From assembly GCA_022605955.1 (NCBI GenBank), contig JAKCOZ010000081.1, forward strand, positions 1,116,001-1,180,000: DNA of 64,000 nt, in the 5' to 3' direction. The notes under the pieces are model-generated. The model was given only the letters and a program-made list of their open reading frames with translations. It did not search any database and was not told the DNA's origin. This DNA comes from Rallus limicola (lineage: Eukaryota; Chordata; Aves; Gruiformes; Rallidae). Every line of letters starts with the position of its first letter. Positions within the stretch are counted from its first letter, which is position 1. Shown one piece after another: positions 55,291 to 64,000 of the stretch. The position numbers and the translations under genes are program-made.

Positions 55291-58200
55291 CACCCAGCAT
55301 CATCCCCCCCACTTCTCTCCCCTCTAACACAGAGCTGCAATAAGGGTAAAATAAACTTGCAGTTCCAAATCTGCTCTTTTTATTTATTTTTTTTTGGTTG
55401 TTTAAACTTCTTGCATAAATAACCTGACGCAGAAATACCCACAAACCAGGGCTGACGCTTGACAGGGCTTCAAGGGCACATCTTGAGAACAAAGACCAGG
55501 CTCCCTCATAAACAAGGCATCAGTCACTTGGATCCCAACAATTAGGCAATGTGATTGTTGGGAAGCATCTAGAAGGCATCACTGCAAGAGCTAAATGGGT
55601 CCCAGCGTGGGTGGGCTCGGAAAGATTCCCACTTGGCAGCGGTGCGGAGAGGGTCTGCGTCCTGCTGCCCATGATTCAGGGCTCGTGGGTGTCTCCCCAG
55701 GACCAGCTCTGTCTGGTACAGACCTGAGCTGGGAATGCCATGCCAGCCAGCCTGGTGCCCAAGGCTGCCAGCCTTGCCTCTGTCCTGGGGATAGGTTTTA
55801 CAGCCCTGATAGTGCTCGGTAGAGTAGGAGCTGACGTACTCTGCCGTTTGATATTTGCTGGGGAAAACAACCGCTGGCAGAAGTTCAGTAACCTGCTGTA
55901 ACCCCAGAAAGAACCACAACAGTCCTGAGAACAGCCTGGACCCGGCTCTGGTGGCTGCATGGGTGTCAAACCTGTGTGACACCCATGCAAAGCCACCTGC
56001 GCAGCGCGGCTCCAGTCCTCCCAAAGCAGCCAGGATACTGTGTGTGCCCTGGGGGGGACTGCATGAAAAAAAAAAAACCCTCAAAACCACATGTGCAACT
56101 ACCAGCCCCTGTGATTCAGCTGGCAGATGCTCCGGCTGTTGGCAGGCAGGGTACAGGCAGGGTCCTGCCCAGGGTTTGGGCTGCAGTGCTGCCCTGATGG
56201 TAGCAGCAGTGATGCGATGTGAGGAGGACTGTGGAAATTGCTTTTCTAGCAGTGACAAAGGGAGAGCTGCCAGGCCACAGGAGAGGGTGACAGGAGGCAA
56301 ACACCATCTGTTTTCTCTGAGGAACTCTTCTGTTACTGGAGGAATGAATGGCAAGGCTGGTAACACCCCAGCTTCATGCTAATCTCCCACTGGGGTTGCG
56401 TGGCAGTTGATCTCCTGATAAAGCTGCAGAGGTGCAGGCAGGGTGTTCCCCTCAGCTCTCATTATCAGTTTGCTTCTCTCCATGTTACTCCAGCACACAC
56501 ACGGGTCCCCACGCCTCGGCGGCTCGCTGCCCTCAGGTAGGTGCTGCCAGGACAGGACCGGCCTTTGCCTTGCTTGGCTTTGCCACAAGATTAAGGCACC
56601 AAACCCTCAGTTTGCTGGTTTTCTGCCAGCTCAGCCTGTCCCTCCGAACCAGGACCTGGCTCTGCTCCCCCTGAACATGGCCTGTACTTGGCACATCAGA
56701 ACTGAACGCTGCCTCGATAGTGTGTGTGTGGGGGGGAGCAGTGGGTGGGAAGCATCCTCATCGCTCCCCAGATGTTTGCTCAAAGCCAGTGACCAAGCAG
56801 GAGCAGATGGAAACCAGATCTCAGGCCAAGCAGGATGCTGGAGGGTGCTTGGCCGTTCCAAGCAGTGTGCCGGCATGTTGCCCCCCACCCCCCAGACGTG
56901 CTGGACCGAAGCAGTCCCAGCACTGCCCAGAGATCACCCAGGCTTTCCCAACACCACGGTCCCAGGCAGACCACCAGCCCCGAGCCTGTGGTGGGTGAGC
57001 CATTTCCAAGTCCAGAACCTCCCCCGGCACCCTCACCAGGCACCACAGTTCAGCAGCTTGACGCCCCCCTGGATCTCCATGTTGGCATCACTCTGCCTCC
57101 ACCCCGATGGATCAGGACCCCCTCCTCAAGCCCCACAGGGGGCTGCCCCTTGCCATTTTGCACTTACACAGCCCTGGGCTGCAGCCACTGTGGCTCCAGG
57201 AGGAATGGGGGGGCATTGAGGACCCCCCCCTCTTGAAGCAGTAGCAGTACAAAGGCACGCATCCTGTCTGCCACCCCTTCTGCAGCAGAGGAAGCGGCTC
57301 AGCAGAGATTAGAGCCCTGATGAGGGGGGCACTTGAGTGCTGGGACGTGTGTCTGGTACTGTCGCCCGTGGGCTGGGTTGTGACAATGACCAGCGTCCCA
57401 GCCCCAAGGCAGGATTTCCCGTGAGCCCGTCCCCTTGAGCACCAGACAATGAGCCGTCTGACAACTGGAGACAGCTCTGCCTTCACCCCTTTGCTAGCCA
57501 GGGGTACAGGGATCTTCAGGAAGATCAAACAGGAAATTCAGCAGAGAAAGAAAAGGGTTGTTCGTGCTTGGAAGGCTAAACTGTCCTTGCTGTGAGCAGT
57601 CCTGCTGACCCGGGGAGGAAGATGCTGAAGTCAGGATATTAAGATACTTTCCCTGGCTCCTGTGGAAAGAGCAGGACAGGGCGAGGTGACCTGCAGACGT
57701 GATGGGTAGGTCTCATTTTGGGGTGGTGGTCTGCTGTGATGGCAGAGCCCTGCTACCCATTGCAGAATATGCCTGGCTTGGGGGGTCACCCAGTCCCCTC
57801 CAGTGACTGGTCAGGCACCCAGCAAACCCATTCTCTTCCACCCTGCCCTCGTGCTGTGGGTGCACTGCTCGCCTGCCAACGCCACCCCCTCTAGACACGG
57901 CTTTTGGTGTTTAACCAGCTGCACCACAGGCTCTGGCTGGCAATCTGCCTCCAGCCTCTGCAGCAATGACCTCCCACCGCCAACCAGGAGCTCCAGCATT
58001 TGAGTTGCCCTTCGCAAGGCGGCTTTGGGAAGCCTCAAGCAGCAGGAGAAGCCCCCCATGGCTTCCTCTCACAGCCCAGCCCCTCCAGCTCCCCATGACA
58101 TTGCACGCCAGCAGTCGACCTGTCCTCAGCCAGGTTTCTCTGAGCCTGGGGCTGCTTTAAAAGAGTTCTGGCTTCAAAAAGTGCCAGAATTTTCTGTTTC

Positions 58201-60949
58201 TCAGCAGCTGTGATTTACTCACTGTAACTGGCTATTCATTATGTCCTCCACTGCATTATTAACTCAGTGATCATACATTTAGCAGAGAATTTATGAGGAA
58301 CGAGGAGACATTCGTTATCAGTGATACCACAAACTTGCCTCTTTATATGGTGTCCCAGTGCTGCCTGGCTGCGGTAGCGGAGCAGCAGCGTTTCCACAGC
58401 CGGGCTCCTCCAGAGCCTTCCTTTGCCTGCACAGGATGGTGCTGGTCTGCTAAGCTCTGTTTCCCTCTTCCCAAAATCCTCCCAGCTCAGCCTGCATCCC
58501 TGTGCCCTGGCCAGGGACGGGCCTGCCGCAGGGATGCTGCCGCAGAAAGCCGCAGCAGGCTCAGCGTGTGGGCAAGGCTGCGCCCTCGCTTTGCACCCCT
58601 GACACTTTCCACTGACTTTTTACTGCAGTTTTAACTCTCTTTAACTTCCCAGCAGCCTGTGCCACCCTTAAAACTCCACACCAACATCAGGAACTGCTCC
58701 TCTGCCGCCGGCTCCTGCTGCTTTTCCAATGTGTCAGCAGAACAGCCGTGCAGGTTGTGGCAAAGGAGACAAGGCACGGAGTGAGGGGAGCCTATGGAGA
58801 GACACCCAGTCTGCACCTGAGTGACAAGCATTAATAAAAAATGTTCTGGCTTGCCTCAGCCAGAGGCTGGAGCAGAATTAATGCCGTGCAGACGACGCCT
58901 GGTACAGCAACGCCTGTCTGAGCAGCCCAGAAGCCAGCATCCAATTTAGTTTTCATAGGTAGAATAAAGGAAAATGTTAAATATGCACTGTGCATTTTTT
59001 TTCCCTATTAAAAACTTCTCTGATTCCATTTAACCAGCTTAACCATGACATCTGTTTTCCAGTGCAATAGTTTTTTCCCTGGTTTTGAGGCAGGCAGCTG
59101 TGGGAGCTCTGATGAACCAGCTCCTCCGCGACCTGACAGCCGTGCCTGCTGCAGACCACTCCATCCCCAGCCACGTCCCAGCAGAGGGTGAACAAGGAGC
59201 TGGACATTTCTGGCTCCTGAGAAGTGAGGGGATTCTCTGACCTCTGTGCCCAGTGGAAGGAGTGAAGGCTGTGAGTGAGCTGGGGGTTGAGAGGGAAAGG
59301 ATGGGAAGAGACAGCTGGAGGCTCCTGGGCATTTCAGGCTCAGATTTTTCTGCTGAATGAGCTAAAAGACAAAGTGCTTTATTTTTTTAAGGCCACTTTC
59401 CTCCCCTGTCCCAAAGCCTTCTAAAGGCTGGTGCAAAGGCTCACTCTCCACTCAGCTGGGGAGGTCTCTGCAGCACTGATGCTCTCCTTAGGGGCCTGCT
59501 GCATCTTCCAGTGCCAGCGTGGTGTTACAAACCGTGCAGGCTGAGGCAAGCTAGTGGAAGGAAAGCTATGTGAAACATGCCCTAGTGAAATGCAGAGGCA
59601 TCCCAGATTACCTTCTTTGGAGCGATTTTGGACAGTTGCATGAACGCAGATTAAGTTCTCTGCAAGAGTTTGCGGGAAAGGCGCTGCCCACTCCAGATAC
59701 CCCTGCTCTGAGGGCAGCCCTGGCCTTCCCTCCACCTCCTGCACTGGAGGCTACTCACATGGGCTGGGGGGCTTTCCAGCAGCCCCCACAGCTGCTTTTG
59801 TACCTGCCCCTCTAGTGCAGGCCAGACAGGCAGGATCATCCAGCAACACACAGCTCTGAGCTGGAGATGCCTCCGGCTCTATTTAAACACTCTTTTCATC
59901 ACTGGAGCGCAGACCTGGCCCTCAGTCACCACCCTTCCCCAATCTTTCCCTCTGGGAACTGCTTGTCCTGCTTGCAAGGCCCAAAGGTTTAGTTCAGCCT
60001 ACAATAAATCAACACTTCAGCTTCAAAACCTTCATGGCCACGACCTGGGACGAGATGCCCGTGGGGTGCTCAGCAAGCTGTGCTGCCAGATGCTGCAGAA
60101 GGGCTCCATGTACCCTAAAGCTCAGCACAAAGCTTGTTGTGTCCCCTCCCCAGCAGAAGAGCCCCTGTGGCTGGAGAAGCAGTGCAATTAGGGACGTGGC
60201 TGAGCTGCTCTGAGAGATGGCGGGGATAGGAATTAATCCTCCCATTAATGTGTGAAACAGAGTGTTTGTGTTTCAGTGAAGCAATTATACAATAATAGCA
60301 GGAGAGCTGTGATGGAAATCGCCTCTTGTCTCAAGTTTTGCTCCAATCCAACACATGAATAATTCCTCCTCAGCATCCTGGGGAAAGCAGTATTAAAAGG
60401 CCGATGTAAACAAAAATTACTGGGGAAAAAAAAATCCCAATGAGGCATACTTCATCTCTCAGTCAGAGTTGAACCCAACTAAATTTATACAAAGTGGGCA
60501 GAGAAGCTTGAAGGGGCAAAGACATTTGTTACTGCTCAGTGCAAGATGAGCTCACAAGAAAGCTCATGCTTCATCTTGGCAGCTTTCTGATGTCTTACTC
60601 TGAGAGCTTCGGCTTTATTCTTGGTTTCCATGGCAGATACTTTTCTGAGCTTGTATCTTCCACAAATATTGCTAATTTATTCTCTCAGCCATGTCTCTGC
60701 AGAGTGACTCTGTGTGGCGATTCCCAGGCCTGTGTTGGGGTGCCTCGGTCTGGGGAAGCGGCGCGGTGCGAAAGCAAGGCCCGTCCCCTACAGCCAGGAG
60801 ATCGCAGCTGATCTGCCGGTGTTACTTGTCTGAAGTTCTTTGGATGTGGATTCCCCCTCTGGTGAAGCAAAGTGCATTGAACATTTTAGCCAAGCAACTT
60901 TTTACAGGCAGGTTTCCCCCCTCCCAGCGCTCCAGGCAGCGATTTCTGT
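55291..60949. other. 5.6-kb gene-free stretch between CR1 copies
   Basis: The longest frames (55569-56366 on minus, 56443-57219 on plus) have no recognisable domain, heavy Pro/Ser/Ala composition typical of chance GC-rich frames, and competing frames on both strands. No RNA gene was recognised. An AT-rich island occurs near 58150-58310. Confidence 0.5.
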
Positions 60950-61650
60950 CTGAGCAGGGGAGACTGTCTGGAGAGCTGTCAGGCAGAGAAGGACCTGGGG
61001 GTGTTGGGTGGCTGCAGGCTGAACAGGAGCCAGCAGTGTGCCCAGGGGGCCAGGAAAGCCAATGGCATCCTGGCTTGTGACAGAAATAGTGTGGTCAGTG
61101 GGTCTGGGGAGGGGATTGTGCCCCTGGACTGGGCACTGGTGAGGCTGCACCTGGAGTGCTGGGTCCAGTTCTGGGCTCCTCCCCATCAGAAGGACATTGG
61201 GGCCCTGGAGTGAGTCCAGAGAAGGGCAACCAGGCTGGGGAAGGGGCTGGAGGGCAAATCCTCTGAGGAGCAGCTGAGGGAGCTGGGAGTGTTGAACCTG
61301 GAGAAGAGGAGGCTGAGGGGAGCCCTTCTCCCCACCTGCCCTGCCCTGCCAGGAGGGTGCAGAGAGGTGGGCGCTGGTCTCTTCAGCCAGGGGACAGGAG
61401 ATGGGACAAGGGGCAATGGGCTCAAGCTGCCCCAGGGCAGGGTCAGAGCAGATGTGAGGGGAAAGTTCTTCCCTGGCAGAGTTGTGGGGCTGTGGCCCAG
61501 GCTGCCCAGGGAGGGGCTGAGTCACCAACTCTGGATATGTTTAAAATATGGGTAGATGAGGTACTTAGGGATATGGTTTAGCTTAGGATGGGATTGTTTT
61601 GGCTTGATGATCTTTAAAGGTCTTTTCCAACCTTGTGATTCTCTGATAGT
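60950..61650 (+). mobile_element. CR1 LINE 3' fragment (young subfamily)
   Basis: This runs from GGAGAGCTGTCAGGCAGAGAAGG to TTTTCCAACCTTGTGATTCTCTG. Long stretches are identical to 7908-8428. The apparent ORFs on both strands are CR1 sequence. Confidence 0.93.
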
Positions 61651-62734
61651 GATGAAGTCCTACCGCTTCCCCTTCATCTCTCACATTCACAGGACTCTAT
61701 AAAACACAAGGCTCTTTCACAGGAACAAGCCACATCAAAAAGATCCTATTTCCAGGATGGATTTACCAGCCCTGCTAATGTTGAGCAAACAGTGGCTGAT
61801 GTGTAATTCTCACAAATTCAGCAAGGCTACGGGGAAGCCAGAGGCTTTCAAGTCTTTCCAGCAGAAGGAGAATCACAGGGAGTTGTTTATCCACTAAAAG
61901 CAGATAACAGCTAGCACGTACCAAAGAAACCCAGAGAAACATGTAAAAAAGTAACCCCATGGTGGAAAAGAACCGTCAGGCACGTGCAGGGAGACCTCGT
62001 GCAGGTGACAACGGTGTGGAGCAAAGTCCTGGCAGCCACGGGCAAAGCTCGTCCTCCAGCGGGATGCAGGTAAATGCTCAGTGCCAGGCTGTGCCAGGGA
62101 GAGGCTGGCTTTTGGGGATGGGTCCCTCAGCCCTGCATTGGAAGGTGGCCAGGAAATGCAGCCCCTCTGCCTCTGCTCTGGAGAAAAGCCCGGTCAGCCC
62201 TGGCCAGGCAGGAGGTCACAAGGATGGAGCTGGGACTGCTGGCTGTCCTGCTCTGTGCTGCCCGCTGAGCATGAGGAATCCCACACTCTCTGCCTGCACA
62301 AACACCTGGCATGTGGGCTTCAGGACGTCTTTCCCCCCCTGTGGGCTCTGCCAGGCACAGGAGAGGGGGTTTGCAGGGCTGTGCTGACACACATCCCTCT
62401 ACTCGCTTCAAGGGAACCAGGATCTTAAAGGGAATGTGAGATGACAAGCAGCTGGGGGGGATGTTATTTTGGGCCTGCTCATTCCTGTGGTCAGAGATCA
62501 CTTCCACAGATCTCTGGGAAATAAAAGGGAAGCCCTGGGGCCGTTGGTCAAACTGGCGTGGGGACAGAGGCCGTTTCTTGGACTTCTTCAGTACTGGTGA
62601 GTAATGGGGCTCGTCGCCAGGAGCAGTAAACAAGCTGCTAATTTTTCAAACACTGCCTCAGCAGCATCCCTGGCCTCTACAGCCACTCACCAAAACAGTT
62701 ATGTCTGGCTTTCAGCCCCACTGTGGTTCTCACC
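61651..62734. other. Intergenic DNA between two CR1 copies
   Basis: No exon or repeat recognised. The frames at 61959-62428 and 62127-62633 overlap on opposite strands and show no family motif. Confidence 0.45.
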
Positions 62735-63262
62735 TGGACCTCAACTGCAGTGCTGTGTCCAGCTCTGGGTCCTCAGCACAAGAAGGACATGGATCTGTTG
62801 GAGCAGGTCCAGAGGAGACCACAAAAATGATCCAAGGGCTGGAGCAGCTCTGCTGTGAAGCCAGGCTGGGAGAGTTGGGCTGGTTCAGCCTGGAGAAGAG
62901 AAGGCTCCGGGGAACCTTAGAGCAGCCTTCCAGTGCCTGAAAGGTGCCTATAAGAAATCTGGGGATGAACTGTCCATGAGGGCATGGAGTGATAGGATGA
63001 AGGGTGATGGTTTTAAACTCAAAAAGGGGAGACTGAGGTTGGATATTAGGAAAGCATTCTTCACTCTGAGGGTGTTGGATCACTGGCACAGGCTGCCCAG
63101 AGAGGTGGTGGAGGCCCCATCCCTGGAGATATTCAAGGTCAGGCTGGATGGGGCTCTGAGCGACCTGATCTAGTGAAGATGTCCCTGCTCACTGCAGGGT
63201 GGGACTAGACAGCCTCTAAAAGCCCCTTCTAACCTTACAAATTCCATGATTCTCTGATTCTG
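62735..63262 (+). mobile_element. CR1 LINE 3' fragment
   Basis: CTCAACTGCAGTGCTGTGTCC to ATTCCATGATTCTCTGATTCTG is a complete CR1 3' region. It includes GATAGGATGAAGGGTGATGG, also present inverted in 29959-30345. Confidence 0.92.
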
Positions 63263-63354
63263 GGCTATGTTTAGTTGTGCCCGAGCAGTACCAGGTTGCT
63301 AAGCCCAGGTCAGAGCTGCCCCCTCACAGCCCATGGCCCCAGCGAGGGAACAGC

Positions 63355-63440
63355 AGAGTCACTGAATATCTTGAGCCTGAAGGGACCCGCAGGGATCATC
63401 GGGTCCAGCTCTGTGCTCCTCACAGGAGCACCTATAACCA
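63355..63440 (-). mobile_element. CR1-like tail fragment
   Basis: AGAGTCACTGAATATCTTGAGCCTGAAGGGACC..GGGATCATCGGGTCCAGC resembles a decayed CR1 terminus in reverse orientation. Confidence 0.5.
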
Positions 63441-64000
63441 GTCCATGTGAGGCAGAGCGAGTCCTCCCAGCCCAAGGGCTTGGTGTTGGCCAAGGGTGGG
63501 GTGGAGAGCAGAGCCTCTTTTGGAGCACAGGAACTGCACCAGTGAGTTGGAATTAAAGAAAAAGGACACTGGAGGCAGGAGCAACAACCTGCAGTGTGCT
63601 GTTGCTGCAGCACAGCATGCACTTGGGTGGTGGGGAGAGAGGGGGGGGTGGTTTACCTGCTGCAGGAGTGTGACATCCCCAGGAGGTAACATCAGAGGAT
63701 GCTATGGCTCAGCTGCCTTTGGGAAAGCACTTGCACTTAGGAAATACAGCTTTGTGAGTCCCACACATGCCGTTCATCACCCAGGAAGCAGCAGAAAGCA
63801 TCCCATGCCCAGACCTGAGCAGGTTTTGCTGTATGACAGAGACAGGCTCACAGCTAGCACAGCTTGCCAGCATCCTGCTAGTCCTCACCGGGTGTTTTAC
63901 CTGTCCCTTATATTATATATGCTGAATGTGGTGCTCTCCCATATGTACAAAAGGCCACGAGCAGAGTTTGAGCTGAATGAGCCCCGAGTCCCACGGCGAC
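63441..64000. other. Right-edge intergenic DNA
   Basis: No exon, RNA gene or repeat recognised before the window ends. Confidence 0.45.

Noticed and set aside
55569..57219. Long frames of 265 aa (minus) and 258 aa (plus)
   Set aside because: They are Pro/Ser/Ala-rich, lack family motifs and overlap with alternative frames on both strands, as expected by chance in GC-rich DNA.
47630..64000. Search for TCIM, which follows IDO2 in human, or other neighbours
   Set aside because: No frame resembling TCIM or any other recognised family is present, so the region is reported as gene-free.

Overview
This window is vertebrate nuclear DNA, almost certainly from a bird. It carries about twenty CR1 LINE copies (3' tails of the type TTGGAAGGGACC...ATTCTGTGATTC), LTR segments resembling avian endogenous-retrovirus LTRs, and GT-AG-spliced genes with short introns, as on an avian microchromosome. 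Most long open frames are chance frames, CR1 debris or translations of simple repeats. Real coding sequence is found in three genes only.

Layout. (1) 1-14694: intron of AAK1 (minus strand), with an LTR-like repeat, two CR1 copies, a short CR1 tail and a few MIR-like remnants. (2) 14695-15029: the AAK1 exon carrying the start codon, followed upstream by a CpG-island promoter (about 15030-15950) with a divergent pair of ZNF143/THAP11-type motifs. (3) 15951-26260: AAK1/ANXA4 intergenic region, with a 560-bp polypurine tract, two CR1 tails, a probable solo LTR and a second copy of the LTR-like repeat. (4) 26261-35297: ANXA4 (plus strand), fully resolved into 12 coding-containing exons giving 315 aa. 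Its introns are heavily invaded by CR1. (5) 35298-39594: intergenic, with degenerate CR1 reverse-transcriptase sequence, a 192-bp-spaced duplication and a 30-bp minisatellite. (6) 39595-47150 plus 3'UTR to about 47630: IDO2 (plus strand), resolved into 10 coding exons giving 412 aa, including a 15-nt microexon. (7) 47630-64000: no coding gene recognised. It holds a small CpG cluster, four CR1 copies, one short CR1-like tail and otherwise unique sequence.

The three proteins do not form one pathway. AAK1 is a kinase controlling AP-2/clathrin endocytosis (and NUMB), ANXA4 is a Ca2+-dependent membrane-binding annexin, and IDO2 is a heme dioxygenase at the head of the kynurenine pathway. The head-to-head AAK1/ANXA4 order matches human 2p13, whereas IDO2 is a human 8p11 gene, so the window spans a synteny junction relative to mammals. 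I found no undescribed multi-gene system. The more interesting signals are regulatory or repeat-based: the divergent promoter motifs, a CR1 lying about 25 bp from a coding exon, opposed CR1 pairs inside ANXA4, three short-period tandem arrays in and around IDO2, and CpG clusters with unusual motif content downstream of IDO2.
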